Assembly: GCF_004564075.1 (NCBI RefSeq)
Contig: NZ_CP038256.1
Coordinates: forward strand, 682,001 to 746,000
Origin: Microbacterium sediminis
GTDB taxonomy: Bacteria > Actinomycetota > Actinomycetes > Actinomycetales > Microbacteriaceae
DNA: 64,000 nucleotides
Reading direction: 5' to 3'
Shown: positions 46,092-57,280 of the stretch, piece by piece
Layout: each line of letters starts with the position of its first letter
Numbering within the stretch: the stretch's first letter is position 1
Notes under the pieces: generated by a model
What the model was told of the DNA's origin: nothing
The model's input: the letters and a program-made list of their open reading frames with translations, nothing else
Database searches by the model: none
Made by a program: the position numbers and the translations under genes

Positions 46092-46880
46092 ATGACGAAC
46101 AGGCGAGCGGTCGTGACGGGTGCGAGTTCGGGGATCGGGGCAGCCACGGTGCGCGCGCTGCGCGCGGCCGGCTGGGACGTGGTGGGCGTGGCCCGCCGGG
46201 CCGAGCGGCTCGAGGCGCTCGCCGCCGAGACCGGCGCCGCGGCGTTCGCCGCCGACCTCACGAGCGACGCCGACGTCGACCGCCTCGCCGTGCACCTGGC
46301 CGAGACCGGCCCGCTGCACGCGCTCGTGCACGTGGCCGGCGGCGCCAAGGGCACCGATCGCGTCGAGGACGGCAGCGTCGCGGACTGGACGTGGATGTAC
46401 GAGGTGAACGTGCTCTCCGCGCAGCGACTCGTGGCGCGGCTGCTGCCGCAGCTGCGCCGGGCCGCGGCCGACGGCGGCACCCACGCCGATCTGCTCTTCG
46501 TGACCTCCACCGCGGCGCAGGTGGCCTACCCGGGCGGTGGCGGCTACAACGCCGCGAAGGCCGGCGAGGCGATGCTCGTGCACGCGCTGCGCCAGGAGCT
46601 CAACGGCGAGCCGCTGCGCGTGGTCGAGATCGCGCCCGGCATGGTGCACACCGAGGAGTTCACGCTCAACCGCACGGGCGATCCGGGCGCGGTGGACGCC
46701 CTGTACGCCGACGTCGACCACCCGCTCGTGGCCGAGGACGTCGCCGACGTGATCGCCTACGCCCTCGGGGCGCCGGGGCACGTGAACCTCGATCTCGTCA
46801 CGATGCGGCCGGTGGCCCAGGCGGCGCAGCACCTGCTGCACCGCGGGCCGCTCGCGGTGCGCGGGGAGGCCCGCGCGTGA
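46092..46880 (+). CDS. SDR family NAD(P)-dependent oxidoreductase
   Basis: 262 residues of classical short-chain dehydrogenase. Cofactor loop TGASSGIG (9-16), NVAG-equivalent HVAGG (80-84), catalytic Ser139, Tyr152 and Lys156 (GYNAAKAG). GMVHTEEF in the substrate lid resembles the YdfG/3-hydroxy-acid dehydrogenase type, which is NADP dependent. It heads a tight run with phosphoribosyltransferase, ung and an acetyltransferase. Its stop overlaps the next GTG (GTGA). Confidence 0.92.
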   Translation: MTNRRAVVTGASSGIGAATVRALRAAGWDVVGVARRAERLEALAAETGAAAFAADLTSDADVDRLAVHLAETGPLHALVHVAGGAKGTDRVEDGSVADWTWMYEVNVLSAQRLVARLLPQLRRAAADGGTHADLLFVTSTAAQVAYPGGGGYNAAKAGEAMLVHALRQELNGEPLRVVEIAPGMVHTEEFTLNRTGDPGAVDALYADVDHPLVAEDVADVIAYALGAPGHVNLDLVTMRPVAQAAQHLLHRGPLAVRGEARA

Positions 46881-47377
46881 CCGCCGAGCGCGAGACGCTC
46901 ACCTGGCAGGGCTTCGGCGACGCGACCCGCGAGCTGTCCCGCCGCATCGTCGACAGCGGATTCGTCCCGGAGGTGGTCGTCGCGATCGCCCGCGGCGGGC
47001 TGCTGCCGGCCGGCGCGATCGCCTACGGCCTGGGGGTGAAGAACTGCGGCGCGATCAACATGGAGTTCTACACCGGCATCGGCACGGTGCTCGACGCGCC
47101 CGAGGTGCTCCCGCCCGCCCTCGACATGGAGTACCTCGACGGCCGGCGCGTGCTGCTCGTCGATGACGTGGCCGACTCGGGGCGCACCCTGCGCATGGCC
47201 GTCGACATGCTGCGGGAGCGCGGCGCCGACGTGCGATCCGTGACGATCTACACCAAGCCCGCCACGATCATCCAGCCCGACTACGCCTGGCGCGACACCG
47301 ACCTGTGGATCGACTTCCCGTGGTCGTTCCAGGGCTCGGTGATCGAGCAGGACGCCGGCCTGGCACCGAGCGCCTGA
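46877..47377 (+). CDS. Purine-type phosphoribosyltransferase
   Basis: 166 residues from a GTG start. The PRPP motif [14 protein letters not shown] and the pyrophosphate loop [13 protein letters not shown] are intact, and [15 protein letters not shown] near the end is the hood that selects the base. The pattern is that of hypoxanthine/guanine/xanthine-type salvage enzymes (Gpt-like), but the base cannot be fixed. Stop and the ung start share one base (TGATG). Confidence 0.88.
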   Translation: MTAERETLTWQGFGDATRELSRRIVDSGFVPEVVVAIARGGLLPAGAIAYGLGVKNCGAINMEFYTGIGTVLDAPEVLPPALDMEYLDGRRVLLVDDVADSGRTLRMAVDMLRERGADVRSVTIYTKPATIIQPDYAWRDTDLWIDFPWSFQGSVIEQDAGLAPSA

Positions 47378-48069
47378 TGCCGGGCAGGTCCCTTATCGAG
47401 CTCGCGGCGGGCGGCCTCATCGACGCCGGCTGGGCCGAGGCGCTCGCGCCGGTGGCGGGCGACATCGCGGCGATCGGGGATCGGCTGCGCGCCGAGGTGG
47501 CCGCAGGCGGCTCGTACCTGCCGGCCGGCGACAGGGTGCTGCGCGCGTTCCAGCGGCCGCTCGCGGGCGTGCGCGTGCTCGTCGTCGGCCAGGACCCCTA
47601 CCCCACGCCGGGTCACCCGATCGGCCTGTCGTTCGCCGTCGAGCGCCACGTGCGGCCGCTGCCGCGCAGCCTCGCGAACATCTACCGGGAGCTGCAGACC
47701 GATCTCGGCATCGCCCCGGCCGAGCACGGCGACCTGTCGGCGTGGGCCGACCAGGGCGTGATGCTCCTGAACCGCGTGCTCACGGTGCGGCCGGGCGCGC
47801 CTGCCTCGCACCAGGGGTGGGGATGGGAGCGCGTCACCGAGCACGCCATCCGCACCCTCGCCGCGCGCGGCGGCCCGCTCGTGGCGATCCTGTGGGGCAA
47901 CCAGGCCCGGAGCCTCGCGACGCTCCTGCCCGACGTGCCGCGGATCGAATCGGCGCACCCGTCGCCGCTGTCGGCCAGCCGCGGCTTCTTCGGCTCGCGG
48001 CCGTTCTCGCGAGCCAACGAGCTGCTGCGGGCGCAGGGCGCGGAGCCCATCGACTGGCGCGTAGTCTGA
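47377..48069 (+). CDS. ung: Uracil-DNA glycosylase, family 1
   Basis: 230 residues. [16 protein letters not shown] carries the water-activating Asp73; [13 protein letters not shown] carries the catalytic His194 and the DNA-intercalation loop; LLNRVLTV is the base-recognition strand. Removes uracil from DNA. Coupled to the phosphoribosyltransferase by TGATG. Confidence 0.96.
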   Translation: MPGRSLIELAAGGLIDAGWAEALAPVAGDIAAIGDRLRAEVAAGGSYLPAGDRVLRAFQRPLAGVRVLVVGQDPYPTPGHPIGLSFAVERHVRPLPRSLANIYRELQTDLGIAPAEHGDLSAWADQGVMLLNRVLTVRPGAPASHQGWGWERVTEHAIRTLAARGGPLVAILWGNQARSLATLLPDVPRIESAHPSPLSASRGFFGSRPFSRANELLRAQGAEPIDWRVV

Positions 48070-48074
48070 TCGTC

Positions 48075-48725
48075 ATGCTGGACGGGTCCTACGAGCGCCG
48101 CCGCCGCAAGCATCTGCGCACCCGGCAGGTGAGCGAGGAGCGCCCCTTCGCCTACGAGATCCGCCCCGCCACGCTCGAGGACATCCCCGACATCCGCGAG
48201 ATCTACAACTACTACGTCATGAACTCCGTCGTGACGTTCGATGAGAAGCGGTGGACCCACAAGAAGTGGGTCGAGAAGTTCCAGCACCTGCAGAAGCTCG
48301 AGCTGCCGTTCCTCGTGGCCGTCTCGCCGAGCGGCCAGGTGCTCGGCTACGCGCTCGTCTCGCCCTGGGCCAGCAAGTCGGCCTTCCGCTACACCGTCGA
48401 GGTCTCGATCTACCTCGGCCAGGCCGCCACCGGCAAGGGGCTTGGGCGCGCGCTGCTGGAAGCCCTCATCGAGGCCTGCGAGGAGATCGGGCTGCGCCAG
48501 CTCGTGGCCGTGATCAGCGACCGCGGGGCCGAGGCGTCGCTCGCGCTGCACGAGAAGCTCGGCTTCGTCGAGGTGGGCCGCATGGGCCGGGTGGGCTTCA
48601 AGTTCGGCCGCTGGCTCGGCACCGTGTACCTGCAGAAGCAGCTGCGGCCCAAGAAGAAGCCGGGCGTGCTGTCGCGGCTGCTGGGCCGGTCCGAGCCGGA
48701 GATCGCGCAGGCCGAGGGCGCCTGA
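48075..48725 (+). CDS. GNAT acetyltransferase, phosphinothricin-acetyltransferase-like
   Basis: 216 residues. A basic leader of about 25 residues is followed by YEIRPATLEDIPDIREIYNYYV, typical of the Pat/Bar/YncA group. The acetyl-CoA loop is GQAATGKGLGRALLE and the late VAVISDRGAEASLALHEKLGFVEVG is the family signature. A basic 30-residue C-terminal tail (LRPKKKPGVLSR) is unusual. Substrates in the group include methionine sulfoximine and related amino acids. Confidence 0.88.
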   Translation: MLDGSYERRRRKHLRTRQVSEERPFAYEIRPATLEDIPDIREIYNYYVMNSVVTFDEKRWTHKKWVEKFQHLQKLELPFLVAVSPSGQVLGYALVSPWASKSAFRYTVEVSIYLGQAATGKGLGRALLEALIEACEEIGLRQLVAVISDRGAEASLALHEKLGFVEVGRMGRVGFKFGRWLGTVYLQKQLRPKKKPGVLSRLLGRSEPEIAQAEGA

Positions 48726-48734
48726 GGCGGCGGC

Positions 48735-49781
48735 TCAGCGCCGGGGCTGCACGGCCGCGCGCGGGGCGATCGGCGCCGGCTGCGTCAGCAGCGTCGGCAG
48801 GTACGCCAGCGGCATCGCGGGGCTCACGAGCTGCTCCCACGGCCAGCGCTCGCGCGCGTCGGCGAGGTAGGCGATCGCCTCGGTGAGGTGCCGCGGCTCC
48901 GATCCGTGCACCCCCGCGACGACGAGCCAGCGATCGGCCAGGCGGCGGGGGTCGACGGTCAGCGCCTCGAGCGCGGCGCTCTTGGTGCCCACCACGACGA
49001 GGCGGCCGCCGATCGCGAGGGCGTCGAGGGCCGGGGCCGCCGACGTGGAGAAGACGAGGGCGACGTCGACGTCGGGGAGCGCGGCGCCGGGCGCCACCGA
49101 CTCGGTCGCGCCGAACGAGCGCGCCATCGACCGGCGCGAGGCGTCGCGGTCGACGGCGATCACCGTGGAGGCGCCGCGATCGGTCGCCACGGCGGCCGCG
49201 GTCAGGCCGAGCATTCCGGCGCCGCACACGAGCACGCGGGCGCCGCGCAGGGGGCCGGCCGCGTCGAGGGCCGCCATGACGGTCGCCGTCGCGCAGCCCG
49301 CGGGCGCGGCGATCGCGTCGCACATCTCGTCGGGCACGCGCGCGATCGCGGCGCCGCGGGGGAGCAGGATGTGCGCGGCGAAGCTTCCGGAGAGGTCCCA
49401 GCCGGTCTCGAGCGGCTCGGCGCCGATGCGGCGCAGCTTGCGGCACGCGGCCGAGCGCCCGCCGCGGCAGCGGTCGCAGCGGCCGCACGAGACCCCGGGG
49501 GCCCACACCACGCGGTCGCGCAGGCGCGCCGGCGCGCCCGAGCCAGCGGCCACGACGCGTCCGACGCCCTCATGGCCGAGCACGTGCGGTGCGCCGCCGG
49601 CCGCGACCGACAGGCGGTCGGAGGCGCAGACGGTGGCCAGGTCGACGGCGACGAGTAGCTCTCCGGGGCCGGGTTCGGGCAGCGCGAGGCGCTCGATCGA
49701 GACGGCGGCGCCGCGCAGCACGGCGGCGGCGGTGGTCGCCGCCGGCGCCACCGTGGCCACGATGCTCTCGCTCACGCTCAT
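48735..49781 (-). CDS. Zinc-binding alcohol dehydrogenase (MDR superfamily)
   Basis: 348 residues. Catalytic zinc ligands fall at TVCASD and LGHEGVG; the structural zinc loop is CGRCDRCRGGRSAAC. Rossmann motif VLVCGAGMLGLTAAAVA binds NAD(P). The order and loop spacing resemble the alcohol dehydrogenases annotated with phosphonate catabolism, but no phosphonate gene is in view. Divergent from a GntR/UTRA regulator, which likely controls it. Confidence 0.87.
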   Translation of the reverse strand: MSVSESIVATVAPAATTAAAVLRGAAVSIERLALPEPGPGELLVAVDLATVCASDRLSVAAGGAPHVLGHEGVGRVVAAGSGAPARLRDRVVWAPGVSCGRCDRCRGGRSAACRKLRRIGAEPLETGWDLSGSFAAHILLPRGAAIARVPDEMCDAIAAPAGCATATVMAALDAAGPLRGARVLVCGAGMLGLTAAAVATDRGASTVIAVDRDASRRSMARSFGATESVAPGAALPDVDVALVFSTSAAPALDALAIGGRLVVVGTKSAALEALTVDPRRLADRWLVVAGVHGSEPRHLTEAIAYLADARERWPWEQLVSPAMPLAYLPTLLTQPAPIAPRAAVQPRR

Positions 49782-49810
49782 CGCCCCTCCGCGTTCGACC
49801 GACCGATCTC

Positions 49811-49823
49811 CAGACAGACAGAC
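49811..49823. promoter_or_regulatory. Three tandem CAGA units in the adh-gntR gap
   Basis: CAGACAGACAGAC, 30 bases upstream of the dehydrogenase start and about 108 upstream of gntR. GntR/HutC-type regulators often bind sites built from GTCT/AGAC half-sites, and the string reads GTCTGTCTGTCTG on the other strand. Operator role is a guess from position. Confidence 0.3.
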
Positions 49824-49930
49824 TCACCCCCCGCGCGGAATACCGGCCGTCCGCAAGGTGAACGGCGGGTGAATGACACGCGTCGGATTCGACGGCCGGT
49901 TCGCGCCCGCCGCCTCGGCAGACTGGAGGC

Positions 49931-50683
49931 ATGTCACCGACCCCGCGCTACCGCGAGATCGCCGAGCGGATCGGAGCGCGCATCGCGGCGGGGGAGTTCC
50001 CCGTCGGATCGCTGCTGCCGGGGGAGCACGCGCTGGCGCGCGAGCACGGCGCCGCGCGCGGCACGATCCGCAACGCGCTGGCCCAGCTCGGCCGGCGGGG
50101 CATCGTGGCGCCGCGGCCCGGGGCGGGGTGGATCGTCCAGTCGTCGCTGCACACCCAGGGGCTCTCGGCGTTCGGGTCGTTCGCGCAGTGGGCGGCCGGG
50201 CGCGGCATGGTGCCGGGCGGCCGGGTGGTCGACGAGCGCGAGACCCCCGCGACGGCCGAGGAGGCGCGCCTGCTCCGCACGGCCCAGGGCCGGCCCGTGC
50301 TGCGGATCACGCGGCTGCGCAGCCTCGACGGGCACACGGTCATGGTGGAGCGCTCGCTCTACCCGGAGTGGGTGGCGCCCGCGATCCGCGATCTCGATCC
50401 CCACACGCCCTCCTACGCCGCCGTGCTGAGCGCGGCGGGGCACGCCGAGGCGTTCGGCTCGCACCGCATCGACGCGGTGGCCGCCTCGAGCGAGGACGCC
50501 CGCCTGCTGGGCGTGCGCCGCTCGAGCCCGCTGCTGCGCGTGCACCGCCAGGCGTTCGCCCGCGACGGCCGCCCCATCGACCTCTCCGAGGACCGCTATC
50601 TGCCGGGATCGGTGTCGTTCGAGGCCGTCTCGTCGCCCTCCCTCGGCGGCGCGGGCGGGGCCTGGTCGCGCACGATCGGCTAG
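49931..50683 (+). CDS. GntR-family regulator with UTRA domain (HutC type)
   Basis: 250 residues. Winged helix-turn-helix at about 5-70 (YREIAERIGARIAAGEFPVG, ALAREHGAARGTIRNALAQL) and a UTRA effector domain from about 90 (LRITRLRSLDGHTVMVERSLYP, DLSEDRYLPGSVSF). HutC-type regulators sense small sugars, amino acids or phosphonates. It is divergent from the zinc dehydrogenase and followed 150 bases later by a secreted phosphoesterase; the gap contains overlapping palindromes of GGCCGATCGGCC. Confidence 0.9.
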   Translation: MSPTPRYREIAERIGARIAAGEFPVGSLLPGEHALAREHGAARGTIRNALAQLGRRGIVAPRPGAGWIVQSSLHTQGLSAFGSFAQWAAGRGMVPGGRVVDERETPATAEEARLLRTAQGRPVLRITRLRSLDGHTVMVERSLYPEWVAPAIRDLDPHTPSYAAVLSAAGHAEAFGSHRIDAVAASSEDARLLGVRRSSPLLRVHRQAFARDGRPIDLSEDRYLPGSVSFEAVSSPSLGGAGGAWSRTIG

Positions 50684-50834
50684 CCGCGGGCGGACAGCTG
50701 TGCACAGCCGTCCGGGCCGATCGGCCGGATCGGCCGATCCGTCGCGCCGCGTTGGCGCGGTGTTCATCGGCCGTTTCCGGAGCGCTCGAAGACTCGGCAG
50801 CGCGCCGCGTCGGCGCCCCTGTGAAAGGAACACG

Positions 50835-53051
50835 ATGCACGCTCCGACCCCCCGACCCCACCTGCGCCGAGCGGCGATCGCCGTCACGGCGTTCGGCCTC
50901 ATCGCCCTCCCCGCCCTGCCCGCCGTCGCCACCGAGGGCGACGCGGCGGTCGTCGCCCCCGCGGCGAGCTCGTCGCTGACGATCGCCGACACCGCCCTCG
51001 TCGAGGGCGAGCCGCTCGTCGTGCAGTGGCAGACGGACGCCCCGCACGCGCTCAACTGGATCGGCGTCTACCCGCCCAGCGCGGGCGTGCCCGACGGCAA
51101 CCCCGGATCGACGCAGTGGCAGTACGCGCCGGACGCCACCGGCACCGCGACCTTCACCGGCCTGCCCGCCGGCGAGTGGGATGTCTACTTCCTCGCCCAG
51201 GACGGGTACGCCCCGCTGGCCGCGCCCGTGCGCGTGACCGTGTCGGCCGATCCCGATCGCCCCGCCCCCGGCGACCCGGCCGCACCGGTCGAGATCGATC
51301 CGGTCGTCACCACGAACGAGACCGACGAGGTCATCGCCCGCGAGGGCTTCGCGCCCGGCGGCGCGGAGGGCTGGAGCGTCGCGTTCGCCGACGAGGACGC
51401 CGCGTACGGCGGCTGGACCTTCACCACCGAGGACGCCTGGGTCGGGGCCACCGACGAGTACGCGGCCCGGATCGACGAGATGCGCCGCCGCTTCGCCCGC
51501 GCCCAGGACACCTTCGCCGTCGCCGACGCGAGGCAGTACGGCGGCGCGCTCGACACCACCCTCGCCTCGGCGCCCGTCGACGTGGCGGGCCTCGGCGCGG
51601 TGCGGCTCACGTTCGACAGCCACTACCGAGGCTCGGCCGGCCAGGCCGGCACGGTCGGCGTCAGCTTCGACGGCGGAGAGACCACCGAGATCCTCCGCCT
51701 CGACTCGCAGACCGTCACCGACGGCTACGACGCGCGGCAGATGAACTATGTGCAGGACATCACGGTCGAGGTGCCGGCCGGCGCGCACGAGGCCGTGTTC
51801 ACCTGGGGCTTCACGGGCGAGGGCGACGACCACTACTGGGCGATCGACTCGGTCGCCGTGCACGAGGCGCTCGCCGAGGCGACGGGCGAGCCCACCCAGG
51901 CGTGGGTGATGAGCGACATCCAGGGCCACCCCGGCGACTGGCAGCACGCGCTCGGAGACTACGCGCAGCTCGCGCCCGACGCCGACGCGATGGTGATCGT
52001 CGGCGACGTGGTCAACTCGGGCACCGAGGCCGAGTGGGACGACATCTCCGAGGTGATGGACGCGACCGCCGACATCCGCCCCGGCAAGACGATCGCCATG
52101 ATCGGCAACCACGAGCGGTACGCCGCCGGCGGCTTCGAGGCCAACCGCGACCGCTTCCTCGCCTTCGCGCAGCGCGACGAGGTGTACGACGAGTACCTGC
52201 TCGAGGGCCCGGGCGGCGACGTGCCGGTGATCGCGCTCGGCCAGGAGTTCGCCAGCCCGTCCGACGTGGCGATGAGCGACGCGCAGGTGGAGTTCCTCGA
52301 GGAGCGGCTGGCGTACTGGACCGCGCAGGACAAGCAGGTGCTCGTGATGACGCACTTCCCCCTCGGCGACACCGTGTCGGCCTCGTGGATCCCCTGGTAC
52401 AGCGAGCACCACCAGATGAACGACCGCCTCACGAGCATCCTCGGCAACTACCCGAACGCCGTGGTGTTCTCGGGCCACACGCACTACCCGGCCGAGCTCG
52501 GCGACTGGGCCGTGCAGCGCCGGACCGCGGACGGCCACGCCGACGGGTTCTGGGCGGTGAACACCGTGGCGATGCACATCGAGTGGGACGCGCGCGGCGA
52601 GAACACCCAGGGCATCACCGAGGTGACCACCCGCGACATCAACCAGGGCCTCACGGTCGACGCCTACGCCGACCGCCTGGTCGTGACCGCGTACGACTTC
52701 GCCGGCGAGGGCGCCACGCCGCTGCGGCAGGTGACGATCCCCAACCCGCTCGTCGCGAGCGAGACCGTCGCCGCGCCGGCCGTCGTGGCGGGTGAGCCGC
52801 GCATCGTGTCGACCCACAAGAACGGCATCAAGCCGGGCGCGAAGCTCACCGTCGACGAGGGGGAGTGGACCGAGGGCGCCGAGTTCGCGTACCAGTGGCT
52901 GGCCGACGGCGAGCCGATCGCGGGCGCGACGGGCGAGCAGTTCCACCTCGTGGGAGCGTGGAAGGGCACCGACATCGCGGTGCGGGTGACGGGCACGGTC
53001 GCGGGCCTCGAGCCGGCCACGGCCGTGTCGGCGCCGGTCCGCATCGACTGA
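50835..53051 (+). CDS. Secreted calcineurin-like metallophosphoesterase
   Basis: 738 residues. Signal peptide at 1-32 (LRRAAIAVTAFGLIALPALPAVA). An Ig-like domain (about 40-140) and a beta-sandwich with SHYRGSAGQAG (about 170-345) precede the phosphoesterase core: DIQGH near 361, GDVVNSG near 390, GNHE near 423, THFP near 507 and GHTHYP near 547. A further Ig/Bacterial-SLH-like YQWLADGEPI domain is C-terminal. Probably cleaves extracellular phosphate esters. Starts behind GAAAGGA and ends at a strong hairpin. Confidence 0.9.
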   Translation: MHAPTPRPHLRRAAIAVTAFGLIALPALPAVATEGDAAVVAPAASSSLTIADTALVEGEPLVVQWQTDAPHALNWIGVYPPSAGVPDGNPGSTQWQYAPDATGTATFTGLPAGEWDVYFLAQDGYAPLAAPVRVTVSADPDRPAPGDPAAPVEIDPVVTTNETDEVIAREGFAPGGAEGWSVAFADEDAAYGGWTFTTEDAWVGATDEYAARIDEMRRRFARAQDTFAVADARQYGGALDTTLASAPVDVAGLGAVRLTFDSHYRGSAGQAGTVGVSFDGGETTEILRLDSQTVTDGYDARQMNYVQDITVEVPAGAHEAVFTWGFTGEGDDHYWAIDSVAVHEALAEATGEPTQAWVMSDIQGHPGDWQHALGDYAQLAPDADAMVIVGDVVNSGTEAEWDDISEVMDATADIRPGKTIAMIGNHERYAAGGFEANRDRFLAFAQRDEVYDEYLLEGPGGDVPVIALGQEFASPSDVAMSDAQVEFLEERLAYWTAQDKQVLVMTHFPLGDTVSASWIPWYSEHHQMNDRLTSILGNYPNAVVFSGHTHYPAELGDWAVQRRTADGHADGFWAVNTVAMHIEWDARGENTQGITEVTTRDINQGLTVDAYADRLVVTAYDFAGEGATPLRQVTIPNPLVASETVAAPAVVAGEPRIVSTHKNGIKPGAKLTVDEGEWTEGAEFAYQWLADGEPIAGATGEQFHLVGAWKGTDIAVRVTGTVAGLEPATAVSAPVRID

Positions 53052-53062
53052 CGAGCATCATC

Positions 53063-53097
53063 GGTGTGCCCCGTCCCGCGCCGGGACGGGGCACACC
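53063..53097 (+). terminator. Hairpin terminator after the metallophosphoesterase
   Basis: A perfect 15-bp stem GGTGTGCCCCGTCCC/GGGACGGGGCACACC with a 5-base loop, 12 bases after the stop codon. No U-tract follows, as usual in high-GC species. Confidence 0.8.
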
Positions 53098-53775
53098 GCC
53101 GTTCGACCGAGAGAGCCCCGTGATCCCACCCCGCACCGCCCCCGCCGCCGTCCTCTGGGACATGGACGGCACGATCGTCGACTCCGAGCACCACTGGATC
53201 GCCGCGGCACACGACATCGTCCGCGCCCATGCCCCCGCCGCCGCGCGCACGGGGCTCGACGCGCTCGTGGGCATGGCGATCCCCGACGGCGCCCTGCTGA
53301 TGCGGGCGCTCGGCGTGGACCTGCCGGTCGACGAGATCGTGCGGCGCCAGGTCGCCGGGGTGCTCACGCGGATGGCGGCGGAACCGCCGCGCTGGCGCCC
53401 GGGGGCGCGCGAGCTGCTCGCGGCGGTGCGGGCGGCCGGCATCCCGCAGGCGCTCGTGACCATGTCGTACCGCGAGACGGCCGATCCCGTCATCGCGGCC
53501 CTGCCGCCCGGCACGTTCGACGTCGTGGTCACCGGCGACGACGTCGATCGGGGCAAGCCCTTCCCCGACGCGTACCTGCGCGCGGCCGGAGCGCTCGCGG
53601 TGGCGCCCGACCGCGCGGTGGCGATCGAGGACTCGCCTACGGGGCTCGCGGCGGCGCGAGCCGCGGGGATCGCGGTGATCGGCGTACCGCACCACGTGCC
53701 GCTCGACGGCGCCGACGCGCTCTGGCCCACCCTCGCCGGGCGCGCCGTCACCGACCTGTCGCTGCCGCCGGGCGG

Positions 53776-55429
<1,654 letters not shown>

Positions 55430-55433
<4 letters not shown>

Positions 55434-56302
55434 GCGACCACCCCCGGGGCCTCGTGCGCGATGCGCTGGCGGTCGCCGTGACGCAGCGTGGGGTCGGTCG
55501 CCTCGCGCAGCGCGTCGCCGAGCAGGTTCAGCGCGAGCACCGTGAGGGTGATCGCCAGCCCCGGCCACAGCACCGACGTGGGGTGCACCGTGATGTAGGC
55601 CTGCAGCTCGCTCAGCAGCAGCCCCCAGGACGGCTCGGTCACGGTGGCGCCGAAACCGAGGTACGACAGCCCGGCCTCGGCGAGCACGGCCACCGCCATG
55701 CCCCACGACAGCTGCACGATGAAGATCGGCGCGACGTTGGGCAGCAGGTGCCGCGCGAGATTCTGCAGGGGCGTGAGGCCGGCGGCGCGCCCCGCGAGCA
55801 CGAAGTCGCTGCGCTGCACGCGGCGCAGCTCGGGGCGCGTGACGCGGGCGATGTTGACGCCGAAGCCGATGCCCACCGCCCACACGACGACCCACAGGGA
55901 GCCGCCCCACACGGACGAGATCATCATCGCGATGAGCAGCACGGGGAAGGCGATGAGGATGTCGATGAGCACGGCGATCGTCTCGCGCGTCCAGCGCGGG
56001 GTCAGCGCCCCGAGCGCCGCGAGCACGATGCCGAACAGGGTCGCCACGACGGCCGCGCCCACGGCGACGAAGATGGTGGTCCGCGCGCCGGTCATGAGCA
56101 GGCTGAGGATGTCGCGCCCCGTGCTGTCGGTGCCGAGGAGGTGCGGCCAGCTGGGCCCGAGCCACCGAGCGGTGGTGTCGATCGACTTGGGATCGAACGG
56201 CGTCCAGAACAGCGACACGAGCGCGCAGAGCACGATCGCGGCGAGGACGATGAGCCCGAAGCGTCCGGTCGAGGAGCGCCACAGGCGCGAGACGGTGCTC
56301 AT
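55430..56302 (-). CDS. ABC importer permease (OppC/DppC type)
   Basis: 290 residues with an N-terminal membrane segment (about 13-33), a periplasmic stretch HLLGTDSTGRDILSLLMTGARTT near 52-74 typical of OppC/DppC, and five more segments. The EAA loop is GRAAGLTPLQNLARHLLPN. The WGLLLSELQAYI segment and late DALREATDPTLR are family marks. Overlaps genes on both sides by ATGA. Confidence 0.93.
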
Positions 56303-57252
56303 TCGGCCTCCCGCTGACGAGGGTCGATCGCGTGGTGGAGCAGGTCGACGACGAAGCCGATCACGAGCACGAAGGCCGTCAGCAGCAGCAGCTCGCCCTG
56401 CACCTTCTCGAGATCGCGCGCGCCGACATCGCTCACGAGCATGCGCCCGATGCCGGGCAGGTTGAACACCTGCTCGATGACGACGGCGCCCACGACGATC
56501 CCGGCCACCTGCAGCCCGAGCACGGTGACGATCGACAGCCCCACGCTCGGCAGCCCGTGCCGCAGGAGGGCCTGCGTGCGGGTGAGGCCCTTGGCGGCCG
56601 CGGTGCGCACGAAGTCCTCGCCGATGGCCTGCAGCGTGGCGCTGCGGACGAAGCGCAGCAGCATCGCCCCCTCGACCACGCCGATCGTCAGGGCCGGCAG
56701 CAGCAGCGAGCGCAGGGCGAGCCACGGCGTGCTCCAGCCGGTCGACGTGGGGAAGCCCTGTGCGGGCAGCCAGCCCAGGCTCACCGCGAACACGACGACG
56801 AGCATCATGCCGGCCCACACCACGGGCACGGCCGCCACGCCCTGCGCGATCACGCTGATCGCGGTGCCGTCGGCCCGTCCGCGCCGCACGGCCGAAAGCA
56901 CCCCGAACGGCACCGCCACGAGCAGCGCGACGAGCATGGCGAGGATTCCCAGCGGCACCGTCACCTGGGCCTTGTCGGCCAGCTCCGCCGTGACGGGCGT
57001 GCCCGTGAGGAACGACGTGCCGAGGTCGCCCGTGAAGACTCCGACGATCCACTCCAGGTACTGCGTCAGCAGCGGGCGTCCCAGCCCCAGCTCCTCGCGG
57101 ATGCGGGCGACCTGCTCGGGCGTGCCGTTGGTGCCGGCGATCATCTGCGCGACGTCGCCGGGGAACACCCGCAGCGTCAGGAAGATGATCGCGCTCGCGA
57201 CGGCGAGGCCCACCGCGAGGAGCAGCAGCCTCGTCAGCGCGTAGCGGATCAC
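56299..57252 (-). CDS. ABC importer permease (OppB/DppB type)
   Basis: 317 residues, six membrane segments. MIRYALTRLLLLAVGLAVASAIIF start, RIREELGLGRPLLTQYLEWI near 50-70 and the EAA loop RTAAAKGLTRTQALLRHGLP define the DppB/OppB type. VIEQVFNLPGIGRMLVSDV near 250 is the classic late motif. Starts 28 bases after the substrate-binding-protein gene. Confidence 0.93.
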   Translation of the reverse strand: MIRYALTRLLLLAVGLAVASAIIFLTLRVFPGDVAQMIAGTNGTPEQVARIREELGLGRPLLTQYLEWIVGVFTGDLGTSFLTGTPVTAELADKAQVTVPLGILAMLVALLVAVPFGVLSAVRRGRADGTAISVIAQGVAAVPVVWAGMMLVVVFAVSLGWLPAQGFPTSTGWSTPWLALRSLLLPALTIGVVEGAMLLRFVRSATLQAIGEDFVRTAAAKGLTRTQALLRHGLPSVGLSIVTVLGLQVAGIVVGAVVIEQVFNLPGIGRMLVSDVGARDLEKVQGELLLLTAFVLVIGFVVDLLHHAIDPRQREAE

Positions 57253-57280
57253 GGTCCCAGTGTGCCCGTCTCGGCGCAGA

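Noticed and set aside
50684..50834. Origin-like or operator palindromes GGCCGATCGGCC
   Set aside because: Simple GATC-rich palindromes are frequent here by composition; no iterated DnaA boxes or clear regulator site.
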